A program made the position numbers and the translations under genes. Below are positions 1 through 8,068 of a stretch of 64,000 nucleotides of DNA, in pieces. Positions within the stretch are counted from its first letter, which is position 1, and each line of letters opens with the position of its first letter. This stretch comes from Clostridium cavendishii DSM 21758 (GTDB lineage: Bacteria; Bacillota; Clostridia; Clostridiales; Clostridiaceae): assembly GCF_900141845.1 (NCBI RefSeq), contig NZ_FQZB01000018.1, positions 22,038-86,037 of the forward strand, in the 5' to 3' direction. Under the pieces are notes generated by a model. It saw nothing but the letters and a program-made list of their open reading frames with translations, was not told the origin of the DNA and did no database searches.

Positions 1-2
1 GA

Positions 3-2495
3 AATGATGAACTTCTAGAGAGTTTAATAAAATCTAAAGATTATAATGTTAGTGAAATAATAGAAAATACGCTAAGATTAATAGATTTAGATGAAAAAGA
101 GAGACAAAATTTAAAAAATAAATTAGAAAATATTAAATCATTACAAAGGGAATTACAAAATGAAATAATAAAGGCTGAGGAGATAAATAAAAAATTTAAG
201 TATAAAGAAGAGATTGAAGCTAAGCTTGAATTAGAATTACAAAAAGGTCTAGAATTCGAAGAAAAACAAACTGAATTAGTAAAAGCAAAAAAAGCAAGTA
301 TAATTAAAAAATATGAAGAAAATTATGTTAAGAATATAAATAATCTAGAGGTCAGAAAAAAATCCTATGAGATAGCTAATAATAGTTTGTATGAAAATGA
401 AAAAAAATTAAAGATAGCGCAAGATGATTTTAATAAAGAAGAGGCTAATAAAGAGGAAAAAAAGTTTTTAATAGAAGAAATATCAAAGTTAAAAAAGCAA
501 GAAGAGAAGCTTAAAGGATATGAAGAAAAAAAGGAACAATTAAAAATTTTAAATTTAAATTTACAAAAGAATAGAGAAGAAAAAAAGCAGCTTTCTATGA
601 ATATAGAGGAAATAAAAAAGAAAATAGAAGAGTCTCATAATGCTAGAATGGAAGTAGCAAAATATGATACGGAACTTGTTAATTTAAAGGTTAGTTTAGA
701 TAAAAATAGTTCTGATAAAGCTGCACTATTAAATTTATTTAATAGTTATAAAGAATATTCAAACAAGGTTAAGGTTTATGAAGAAAAAGTATTACAATTT
801 AATAAATATGAAAAAACTTATAAAGATTTAAAAGAAAGTTTTGAAGTTAAGGATGAATTATTTAAGAAAGGTCAAGCTGGTCTATTAGCTAAAACTCTAA
901 TAGATGGATGTAAGTGTCCAGTTTGTGGTTCATTAGAACATCCAGAGAAGGCTAAGATAATAGATGGAATTCCTACAGAAGAGGAACTTAAAGCTTTAAG
1001 AATTGAATTTGAAAAAGCTGATAAAAGTTATAATGAATTATTATCTGAATTAAAGGTTTATCATAAAGACAAAGACAGTTTCTTTGAAAATAATACAAAG
1101 GTAATGGAAAATGAGTTAGTTAAACTTTTAGGAAATGAGATTATTTCTGAAACTGACATTAAGATAAAGAAAGATAGGCTTATAGTTATAGGAAAATCAG
1201 TAGCAAAAAATATTGAAGATTTAAATTTACAAAAATTAAATTTAGAAAAAATATCAGAGAAACTTAAAAAGACTTATGGAGACTTAGAAAGTCTAAATAA
1301 GGAATTGAAAATATTAGAGATAAAAAACAATGAAATTTCAAATCTAGAATTAGATATTTACGGTAAAATTCAAGCAACAGAAGTATCATTAAGAGAAATA
1401 GAAAAAGAAATAACAGACGAATTGAGAAGTTTGAAAAATTTACAAAATAAAATATTAAATTTATCAAATAGGTTACAGCTACTTGAAGAAAATTATAAAA
1501 AAGCTCAGGATAATTTAAATACAATGAGTAATATAGTAGCAGCAAGTAAGAAAGATAAAGAAGTAAAAAATCAGGAATTAATTAAGTCAGAAGCAGAATC
1601 AAAGGAAGCTAAAGAAGAATTTGAAAGTAGTATAAAAAAATCGGATTTTAAAAATACTGAAGATTATAAAAATAGCTATAGAAATGAAGAATTTATAGAA
1701 ATTTTAGAAAAACAAATAAACTCATATAAACAAAACCTAAATACTTTACAAGAATTATTTAAAAAGGCTACGGAAGATATTAAAAATTTAACTATAGTCA
1801 ATATAGGAGAGTTTAAGATTAAATTAAATGAGGCACTAGAAGGTGAGAAGGAATTACTAAATAAAGATAATATTATATTTGCTAGAGTAAAAAACAATAA
1901 TGACTTACTTAAGGAAATAGAAAATATAAATGCTAAATTAGGAGATAAGGAAGAAGAATATAAGATAATAGGTGAACTGGCTAAGGTATCTAATGGAGAT
2001 AATCCTAAAAAGATAACCTTTGAAAGATATGTTTTAGCAGCTTATTTTGATGAAATAATAAGTGCTGCAAATATGAGATTAGATAAAATGGCAAATGGAA
2101 GATTCAGACTAAAGAGAAAAGAAGATAAGGGCAAGGGAAGAAAACAAGAGGGGTTAGAACTTGAAGTATTTGATAGTTATACAGGTAAGTCAAGACATGT
2201 AAAAACTTTATCAGGTGGAGAAAGCTTTAAGGCATCATTGTCCCTAGCATTAGGTCTTGCAGATGTAGTACAAAATTATTCTGGTGGTATTGTATTAGAT
2301 ACAATGTTTGTTGATGAAGGTTTTGGAACTTTAGATCCAGCTTCACTAGATAATGCTATAGAGTGCTTATTAGCTCTTCAGCAAGGTGGAAGACTTGTAG
2401 GAATAATATCCCATGTTAATGAGCTAAGAGAAAGGGTAGACAGTATTTTAGAGGTAACAGCGGGTAAGAATGGAAGTACTGCTAGATTTAAGTGA
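3..2495 (+). CDS. sbcC: Nuclease SbcCD subunit C (5' end outside window)
   Basis: ATPase/coiled-coil subunit of the Mre11-Rad50-type SbcCD nuclease, which processes DNA ends and hairpins. The frame is open from the window edge, so the N-terminal Walker A half is missing; 830 residues are visible against roughly 1,000-1,200 for the family. Seen: long Lys/Glu-rich coiled coil, zinc-hook CPVC at visible residues 305-308, then the C-terminal ATPase half with the signature LSGGES (from 736) and Walker B LDTMFVDEGFG followed by TLDPAS. An in-frame TTG at 387 is internal and not a real start. The TGA stop lies inside the first copy of repeat A. sbcD would be expected just upstream, outside the window. 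Confidence 0.93.
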   Translation, partial: NDELLESLIKSKDYNVSEIIENTLRLIDLDEKERQNLKNKLENIKSLQRELQNEIIKAEEINKKFKYKEEIEAKLELELQKGLEFEEKQTELVKAKKASIIKKYEENYVKNINNLEVRKKSYEIANNSLYENEKKLKIAQDDFNKEEANKEEKKFLIEEISKLKKQEEKLKGYEEKKEQLKILNLNLQKNREEKKQLSMNIEEIKKKIEESHNARMEVAKYDTELVNLKVSLDKNSSDKAALLNLFNSYKEYSNKVKVYEEKVLQFNKYEKTYKDLKESFEVKDELFKKGQAGLLAKTLIDGCKCPVCGSLEHPEKAKIIDGIPTEEELKALRIEFEKADKSYNELLSELKVYHKDKDSFFENNTKVMENELVKLLGNEIISETDIKIKKDRLIVIGKSVAKNIEDLNLQKLNLEKISEKLKKTYGDLESLNKELKILEIKNNEISNLELDIYGKIQATEVSLREIEKEITDELRSLKNLQNKILNLSNRLQLLEENYKKAQDNLNTMSNIVAASKKDKEVKNQELIKSEAESKEAKEEFESSIKKSDFKNTEDYKNSYRNEEFIEILEKQINSYKQNLNTLQELFKKATEDIKNLTIVNIGEFKIKLNEALEGEKELLNKDNIIFARVKNNNDLLKEIENINAKLGDKEEEYKIIGELAKVSNGDNPKKITFERYVLAAYFDEIISAANMRLDKMANGRFRLKRKEDKGKGRKQEGLELEVFDSYTGKSRHVKTLSGGESFKASLSLALGLADVVQNYSGGIVLDTMFVDEGFGTLDPASLDNAIECLLALQQGGRLVGIISHVNELRERVDSILEVTAGKNGSTARFK

Positions 2496-2564
2496 GAATC
2501 CAAATTTTAATTTGGTTATTCGAAATTACTCATACGAACGTTAGTGAGTAGGAGTTTCATTTAA
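2490..2564 (+). repeat. Repeat A, copy 1
   Basis: Full copy of the roughly 75-base intergenic element. It begins AAGTGAGAATCC, overlapping the sbcC stop codon. Hairpin 1 has arms CCAAAT and ATTTGG; hairpin 2 has arms ACTCATAC and GTAGGAGT around a loop GAACGTTAGTGA. It ends with GGAGTTTCATTTAA. Copy 2 follows directly. Confidence 0.85.
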
Positions 2565-2570
2565 AAAGCC

Positions 2571-2640
2571 ATCCAAATCTTAGATTTGGTTAATGTGAAC
2601 TTACTCATAAGAAAGGGTAGTGAGTATAAGTTTTGTTTAA
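2571..2640 (+). repeat. Repeat A, copy 2 (tandem with copy 1)
   Basis: Second, more diverged copy lacking the AAGTGAGA head. Hairpin 1 arms CCAAAT and ATTTGG are intact. ACTTACTCATAA is followed by a loop ending GGTAGTGA and then GTATAAGTTTTG, so hairpin 2 is weaker. Copies 1 and 2 plus the terminator fill the 303 bases between sbcC and the rubrerythrin gene. Confidence 0.75.
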
Positions 2641-2712
2641 AAATAAAAGCTTGTAATTATCAATACAATTTATTGTAATGCTTATATAATAAATAATGTA
2701 ATATATTATAAG

Positions 2713-2749
2713 AAAAATGGATTACCTTAAACCAAGGTAATCCATTTTT
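2713..2749. terminator. Bidirectional terminator between sbcC and rubrerythrin
   Basis: Perfect 16-base inverted repeat with arms AAAAATGGATTACCTT and its complement around a 5-base loop. The A-run and T-run on either side allow it to act on both strands for the two convergent genes. Confidence 0.85.
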
Positions 2750-2798
2750 CTCATATAAATATGAGATAGAGATTAATGGGTGAGAAAATATATTTATG

Positions 2799-3389
2799 TT
2801 AATCACAATCTAAGTTGTAGATAGTTTCAAAAAAACCTTGTGGATGAGTGCAAGCAGGACATTTATTAGGTGCTTCCATATCTTTGCAGACAAATCCACA
2901 ATTTATACATCTCCAGTATTTGGGCTTATCACTTCTATAAAGAGAATTTGTTTCCAATTGTGAAAGGAAGGATAAAAATCTTCTTTCATGATGCTTTTCA
3001 ATTTCTGTTATTAATTCAAAAGCTTTGTTAACTTCAGGAAAACCTTCCTCTAAAGCTATTTTAGCAAATTGAGGATAGGTTTTGATACATTCTTCTTTTT
3101 TGCCATCTGCTGCAGATTTAAGATTTTGCTTAGTATTTCCAAAGCCCATAGGATATTTGGCATTAACATCTATATGATAGTCTACTGAGCCTTTAACTAA
3201 AAAATCATAAAAAATTTTAGCATGAGCTTTTTCATTATTAGCAGTTTCTATAAAAATTGATTCTATTTGTTTATGGTTTTCATTTTTTGCTATCTCAGCA
3301 TAAAACGTATATCTAGTTCTAGCCTGACATTCACCTGAAAATGCTTTTGATAGATTTTCATAAGTTTTAGTTCCATGTAAATTTTTCAT
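2799..3389 (-). CDS. rbr: Rubrerythrin
   Basis: Non-haem di-iron peroxidase of oxidative-stress defence in anaerobes, reducing hydrogen peroxide. 196 residues. The N-terminal ferritin-like domain (about 1-150) carries diiron glutamates in GECQAR (19-24), NNEKAH and EIEKHH. The C-terminal rubredoxin-like domain has CINC and CPAC for one Fe(Cys)4 centre. The start is the ATG at 3389, 11 bases after GGAGGA; upstream starts in the frame (to 3413) overlap or precede that site. It follows the DegV gene on the same strand after 74 bases, so co-transcription is possible, and it converges on sbcC. Confidence 0.93.
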   Translation of the reverse strand: MKNLHGTKTYENLSKAFSGECQARTRYTFYAEIAKNENHKQIESIFIETANNEKAHAKIFYDFLVKGSVDYHIDVNAKYPMGFGNTKQNLKSAADGKKEECIKTYPQFAKIALEEGFPEVNKAFELITEIEKHHERRFLSFLSQLETNSLYRSDKPKYWRCINCGFVCKDMEAPNKCPACTHPQGFFETIYNLDCD

Positions 3390-3463
3390 AAAAAAAATCA
3401 TCCTCCATAACAAATATATTTATAGTATTGCTATAAGGATGATTTTAAATCATTATTTTAAAT

Positions 3464-4345
3464 TTAATTTTCGATACTTCTAGTATCGCCCATAAAGAAC
3501 AAAGTTAAAAGATCAGCACCCGTATGAGATCCTATAACAGGACCAAGATAGTGTATTACAATATCTTTTACAACATATTTTTCTCTTATCATATTAGCTA
3601 GTGTTTCTGCATCATCAATACAGTCACCATGATTTATTATAATGGTTTGTTCTTCGGGATTTAAAATATGTTTTTCAAAGCTTTCAAATAAAGTTTTAAT
3701 AGCTTTTTTTCTTCCTTTAGCCTTTACAAAATTTTTAAGTTCTCCGTTATCATTAACATGCATAACAGGTTTTATATTTAAAAGTCCACCGATAGTAGCA
3801 GCTGTAGCAGATATTCTACCACCTCTTTTTAAATGGTCTAAATCATTAACTGTAAAGAAGTGACAAACCTTAAGTTTATTATTTTCAACCCAATCTATTA
3901 TTTCTTCTATAGGTTTACCCTGTTTTTTCATAAGTCCTGCATAATAAACTAAAAGTCCAAGACCTCCAGATGCTGATTTACTATCTATAATATTTATATC
4001 GGCTGAAGGATATTTTTCTAAAATTTCATTTTTGGCAATAAATGCACTTTGGTAAGTACCACTAAGTGCAGAAGAAAAACATATATATAGTATAGATTTA
4101 CCTTCTTTAACATAGTCTTCGAATGATTCTTGAAATCTAAAGTTATTTATTTGTGCAGTAGTAGGAAGAGCACCTTCTCTTACTGCCTTAAAAAAATCTT
4201 TATGTTTTAGTGTTTGTCCACAATCTTCTATATATTCAACACCATTTAATGTACAAACGATACCTAAGTATTTTATATCTAATTCATCAATAATGTTAAG
4301 TGGTAAATCGCAAGCTGAGTCTGCAAAAATAACAAAATCTTTCAT
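3464..4345 (-). CDS. DegV family fatty-acid-binding protein
   Basis: DegV/FakB family: binds a fatty acid in a two-domain fold. In Firmicutes some members (FakB) present fatty acids to the kinase FakA; no kinase gene is seen here, so the exact role is open. 293 residues, normal for the family. Seen: N-terminal DSACDLP (DSxxDLP motif), SALSGTYQSA in the first domain, and RGGRIS and HVNDNGEL segments in the second. ATG preceded by AAAGGAGAG at good spacing. Transcribed ahead of rubrerythrin. Confidence 0.9.
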   Translation of the reverse strand: MKDFVIFADSACDLPLNIIDELDIKYLGIVCTLNGVEYIEDCGQTLKHKDFFKAVREGALPTTAQINNFRFQESFEDYVKEGKSILYICFSSALSGTYQSAFIAKNEILEKYPSADINIIDSKSASGGLGLLVYYAGLMKKQGKPIEEIIDWVENNKLKVCHFFTVNDLDHLKRGGRISATAATIGGLLNIKPVMHVNDNGELKNFVKAKGRKKAIKTLFESFEKHILNPEEQTIIINHGDCIDDAETLANMIREKYVVKDIVIHYLGPVIGSHTGADLLTLFFMGDTRSIEN

Positions 4346-4565
4346 GAAATCTCTCCTTTAAAAGTATCTTATCTTATATTTTAATTCAATATAATAATAC
4401 TTTCAAGTTTCAAAAGGGATAGGTAAAGGTTTAAAAGCATAGAATTTTAATAATAAATATGTAAAAACAACAACAAACTGGAAATATAAATTGGTAATAT
4501 ATATTATATAACTATATTTTTAAACAAAAAGACAAAATATAATATAATAATCCTATTAACAAACG

Positions 4566-4579
4566 ATAATAATTATTAT
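4566..4579. promoter_or_regulatory. Palindrome upstream of mntH (possible Fur/MntR-type operator)
   Basis: Perfect 14-base palindrome ATAATAATTATTAT, preceded by G to read GATAAT, 27 bases before the mntH start. It resembles the GATAAT-ATTATC half-sites of Fur-family boxes. In such AT-rich DNA a chance palindrome is possible. Confidence 0.35.
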
Positions 4580-4606
4580 ATAATAATAACGAAGAGGTGA
4601 TTGAAA

Positions 4607-5860
4607 ATGAATATAAAAAAATTCTTTGAAAAAGAAAATCAAAAGCCTAAGTTTATGGCAAGAGATTTTATAAAATATATAGGACCAGGACTTTTAGTTA
4701 CAGTAGGTTTTATAGATCCTGGAAATTGGGCTTCTAATATAGCTGCAGGTTCTGATTATGGCTATAAATTGCTTTGGATGGTTACTTTATCTACAATAAT
4801 GCTTATAGTGCTTCAGCATAATGCTGCACACTTAGGGATAGCAACAGGTCTTTGTATATCAGAAGCTATAAATAAATATATGAAGCCTTGGACTGGAAGA
4901 TTTATAACATTTACAGCTGTACTTGCAGCTATAGGTACTGCAATGGCAGAAATATTAGGAGCTGCAATAGCACTAAAAATGTTATTTAATATACCATTAA
5001 AAATAGGCGCATTACTTTCATCAGTATTAGTAATATGGATGTTATTTTCGAACTCTTATATAAAAATAGAAAAAGTTATAATAGGGTTTGTATCTTTAAT
5101 AGGCTTAGCATTTATATTTGAAGTAGCATTAGTTAATACAAATTGGAATGAAGCTATAAAAGGATGGGTAGTTCCTAATATACCAACAGGTTCATTACCT
5201 ATAATAATGAGTGTTCTAGGAGCTGTAGTAATGCCACATAATCTTTTCTTACATTCAGAAGTAATACAAAGTAGACAATGGAATTTAGAAGATAAGAAAG
5301 TTATAGAAAAACAATTAAAATATGAATTTATGGATACTTTATTATCTATGGGTATAGGATTTGCCATAAATAGTGCAATGATACTAGTTGCAGTTTCATT
5401 TTTTACAAGTGGGATATCAGTTACAGAGTTAGAACAAGCACAGATTATGTTAAAGCCATTACTAGGTAATTCAGCAGCTGTAGTATTTGCTATAGCATTA
5501 CTATTTGCAGGTATAGCATCTAGTGTAACAGCAGGTATGGCAGGAGCATCCATATTTACCGGATTATTTGGCGAACCATATGACGTACATGACAAACATA
5601 CTAAAATGGGTATAATAATGACTATAATACCAGCTTTAATAATAATATTTTTTGTATCGAATCCTTTTAAAGGTCTTGTATATTCACAAATGTTGTTAAG
5701 TGTACAATTACCAATTACTATATTCACCCAGATATATTTAACAGCATCAGAAAAGGTTATGGGAGAATATAAAAATACTAAAATAGAAAATATAATGTTA
5801 TGGGTAATTGGAATAGTAGTTAGTGTATTAAATATAATGCTTTTAATAAGTGTATTATAA
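4607..5860 (+). CDS. mntH: Nramp family divalent metal transporter
   Basis: Proton-coupled Mn(II)/Fe(II) importer of the inner membrane. 417 residues with about 11 hydrophobic helices. The two metal-binding signatures are intact: DPGN at 37-40 in helix 1 and MPHN at 209-212 in helix 6, followed by LFLHSEV. The start is ATG 4607, seven bases after GAGGTG; the TTG at 4601 is too close to that site. Stands alone, transcribed away from degV. A palindrome lies in its leader. Confidence 0.93.
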   Translation: MNIKKFFEKENQKPKFMARDFIKYIGPGLLVTVGFIDPGNWASNIAAGSDYGYKLLWMVTLSTIMLIVLQHNAAHLGIATGLCISEAINKYMKPWTGRFITFTAVLAAIGTAMAEILGAAIALKMLFNIPLKIGALLSSVLVIWMLFSNSYIKIEKVIIGFVSLIGLAFIFEVALVNTNWNEAIKGWVVPNIPTGSLPIIMSVLGAVVMPHNLFLHSEVIQSRQWNLEDKKVIEKQLKYEFMDTLLSMGIGFAINSAMILVAVSFFTSGISVTELEQAQIMLKPLLGNSAAVVFAIALLFAGIASSVTAGMAGASIFTGLFGEPYDVHDKHTKMGIIMTIIPALIIIFFVSNPFKGLVYSQMLLSVQLPITIFTQIYLTASEKVMGEYKNTKIENIMLWVIGIVVSVLNIMLLISVL

Positions 5861-5865
5861 AGAAT

Positions 5866-5901
5866 AAAGAAGGTACCATATTATAGAAAGGTATCTTCTT
5901 T
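5866..5901 (+). terminator. Terminator after mntH
   Basis: Hairpin with arms AAAGAAGGTACC and GGTATCTTCTTT (one G-T pair), 12-base loop, six bases after the stop codon. The T-run is short. Confidence 0.6.
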
Positions 5902-5905
5902 GCTA

Positions 5906-5934
5906 TTGATTTATTTGGCTTATTATGATAATAT
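5906..5934 (+). promoter_or_regulatory. Promoter of tRNA-Arg(ACG)
   Basis: TTGATT, 17-base spacer, TAATAT, placing transcription start about 20 bases before the tRNA. Confidence 0.65.
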
Positions 5935-5962
5935 ATTTTTGTTATTGAAAATATTTTAATTT

Positions 5963-6039
5963 GCGGTGGTAGCTCAGCTGGATAGAGTAGTCGGCTACGA
6001 ACCGATTGGTCGGGGGTTCGAATCCTCTCCGCCGCACCA
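5963..6039 (+). tRNA. tRNA-Arg (anticodon ACG)
   Basis: 77 bases with encoded CCA. Acceptor arms GCGGTGG and CCGCCGC (one G-U). Anticodon stem GTCGG/CCGAT with loop CTACGAA gives anticodon ACG, which needs adenosine-to-inosine editing by TadA, encoded at 25.6 kb. T-arm contains GGTTCGAATCC. Own promoter and terminator. Confidence 0.97.
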
Positions 6040-6044
6040 TTAAG

Positions 6045-6077
6045 CTTAGTGAATATCTTAATTCACTAAGTTTTTTT
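6045..6077 (+). terminator. Terminator of tRNA-Arg(ACG)
   Basis: Perfect 10-base stem CTTAGTGAAT/ATTCACTAAG, 6-base loop, seven Ts. Confidence 0.9.
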
Positions 6078-6330
6078 ATTGTAGTTAGAACATCATAGTT
6101 AATATCTATGATTAATAAAAGTTTTTAACTATTCATAGAAAATAATTTTTAATAGGATAGAAGATAGAGTGGATATGCAAAAAGCTATGTTAGATAATTA
6201 TAAAATATAAAAACAATAAATGATTTAGCTCGGTTACTTAGAGATGAATTTAAGTGCTTTATTTTTTAGGAAGGCTTTAAATGAGTTATTGCAAAGGTAC
6301 ACTGGGAAAAATTATAAATTTTTAATAAAT
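6078..6330. other. Intergenic stretch, no gene recognised
   Basis: About 250 AT-rich bases between the tRNA terminator and the terminator of the convergent surface-protein gene. I see no open frame with a ribosome binding site and no tRNA or riboswitch pattern. Confidence 0.5.
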
Positions 6331-6356
6331 AAAAAAGCTACGATTACTCGCAGCTT
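6331..6356 (-). terminator. Terminator of the cohesin/dockerin protein gene
   Basis: On the minus strand, stem AAGCTGCGA/TCGTAGCTT (one G-T), 4-base loop, then a T-run; 18 bases after the stop. Confidence 0.8.
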
Positions 6357-6373
6357 ATATTAAGATATTGTGA

Positions 6374-7795
6374 TTATTTGTTTGGTTGGTAATTTGGATT
6401 AGCTATTAACTGATTTGTTATTTCATCTAAATCCTGATCATCTATTTTTCCATTTACTACAACGTCTGCATCAAATTTAGTTGTATCTGTATCCTTTACA
6501 TCGCTTCCATGATACCAAGAATCAATTCCTAAATCTAATAAACTGAATTCGCCATCCCTATTTACATCTGAAACTATTGTAAATTCTTTTTCGCCACATT
6601 TATCTTCTGCAATATCTCTTTCTATTGAACCATTATCAGCTATACGAGTTTGAGTGACATCAACTTTCCCTTTGCCAATTGCTTTAGCTTTAAATTTCAA
6701 TTTAATCATTGATTTATCACCATTTATAGCATTTTTCTTTCCTAAGCTTGATACTATAAATCTAAGATTTCCTGCATCAATATTTTTAATTTCTTTATTT
6801 ACTCTTAATCCATCTATTTGTTCATATCCTACATATTCAAATAAATCTTTATTATAAGAAATTTTTATATCTTCAGCACATATATTCTTTCCAGCATGAA
6901 GCACTATATCAGTTGTAAATTCTTTATTTATACTTAATCTATCTATTTCAGATTCTACTGTTACACTTTCATCTGAAGGCTCAGTTACGCTAACTTCGCA
7001 AGTTGCTTTTAAATCAGTGCCCTTAAATTTAGCAGTTATTGTTGCAGTTCCTTTTTCAATTGCTTTTATATTTCCATCTTTATCAATGGTTGCTATTTTT
7101 TCATCACTTGATGACCATTCAAATTCTTTATTTGTTGCATTATCTGGTTTTACGGTTGCTGTTAACTTATCTGTTTTTCCTGTTAATAAGTTTATTGATG
7201 ATTTATCTAATGTTATTGAATCTACATATGGTTTTAAACTACCTTTCTCAGATATATCTATTGCATCTAATACAAAAATCCATGGTGTTGTTTCAGTTCT
7301 TATATTAAATTTCTTATTCGTTATTTCAACATAATGCTCTTTAAACTCCAGTCCATCTTTTTTAAATAAAACAACTTGATTTCTATTATTGCCAATTGCT
7401 GAAAAATGTTCTACCACCTCGTTGTCAATTTTTACCTCTATATCGTCTGAATAGTTAGAAAATACATAACCTAATAGTAATAATCTATCACTTACCATTC
7501 TAAATTTAACAGATTGTATCCATTCTCTTTCAGAACCTTGGTAAAATTGATTATGAACTATAGTTTTACCTTCATTGTAAAGAATTCTAGAATCTGTATC
7601 ATCATATCTCTTCCATTCCTTTTCAGGTTGTAATAATTGGTCACCAACCTTAGCACTATTCTCAGTTGTATCATTTAAATTCTTTGCTCCAACTACTACA
7701 TCCTTGTCCTCTGCTCTAGCACTAGTTGGATGTGTAAATGCTAAAAAAGTAAATGCTAATATAATACTTAAAACTAAACTAATTTTCTTTTTCAT
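6374..7795 (-). CDS. Secreted protein with Ig-like (BIG2), cohesin-like and dockerin-like domains
   Basis: Exported surface or extracellular protein, 473 residues. Seen: signal peptide 1-28 (lysines, hydrophobic core, cleavage near ARA-E); an unassigned beta-rich region about 35-190, possibly a carbohydrate-binding module; a bacterial Ig-like BIG2 domain about 194-272 (SITLDKSS start, GTATITAKF end); a cohesin-like domain about 278-408; and a dockerin-like C-terminus about 411-465 with calcium-loop sequences DVNRDGEFSLLDL and DADVVVNGKIDDQDL. Cohesin and dockerin modules normally mediate protein-protein docking of glycoside hydrolases. No catalytic domain is visible and no glycosidase lies nearby. 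ATG preceded by AAGGGGG. Single-gene unit. Confidence 0.8.
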   Translation of the reverse strand: MKKKISLVLSIILAFTFLAFTHPTSARAEDKDVVVGAKNLNDTTENSAKVGDQLLQPEKEWKRYDDTDSRILYNEGKTIVHNQFYQGSEREWIQSVKFRMVSDRLLLLGYVFSNYSDDIEVKIDNEVVEHFSAIGNNRNQVVLFKKDGLEFKEHYVEITNKKFNIRTETTPWIFVLDAIDISEKGSLKPYVDSITLDKSSINLLTGKTDKLTATVKPDNATNKEFEWSSSDEKIATIDKDGNIKAIEKGTATITAKFKGTDLKATCEVSVTEPSDESVTVESEIDRLSINKEFTTDIVLHAGKNICAEDIKISYNKDLFEYVGYEQIDGLRVNKEIKNIDAGNLRFIVSSLGKKNAINGDKSMIKLKFKAKAIGKGKVDVTQTRIADNGSIERDIAEDKCGEKEFTIVSDVNRDGEFSLLDLGIDSWYHGSDVKDTDTTKFDADVVVNGKIDDQDLDEITNQLIANPNYQPNK

Positions 7796-8068
7796 TTATA
7801 TTTCCCCCTTAAAATTACTACAATTATTATTATATAACTACATTATTTTCAATTTCAAGGAAAATATTTCTACATTTTTCCTTATATGTTATAAATAAAG
7901 TAAATTTTATACTATAAAAATATATTAGTATTAAAACACAATATAATAGAACAAAAAGCTAGTATCTTTATGTGGAAGAAGTAAAATAACTGTATTTTAC
8001 ACCTTTGAGGATATAATTTAAAAATTAGGTAAAAATAAATTAAAATACTATTTAGCAAGGATGATATT
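7796..8068. other. Divergent promoter region, nothing else recognised
   Basis: 273 AT-rich bases between two divergent genes. Presumably holds both promoters; I could not pick convincing -35/-10 pairs. TGATATTATG precedes the start at 8069 with only a weak AAGGA site. Confidence 0.4.

Noticed and set aside
4346..4600. Manganese (yybP-ykoY) riboswitch before mntH
   Set aside because: The leader is AT-rich without the conserved GGGGAGUA-type stretches or a terminator hairpin.
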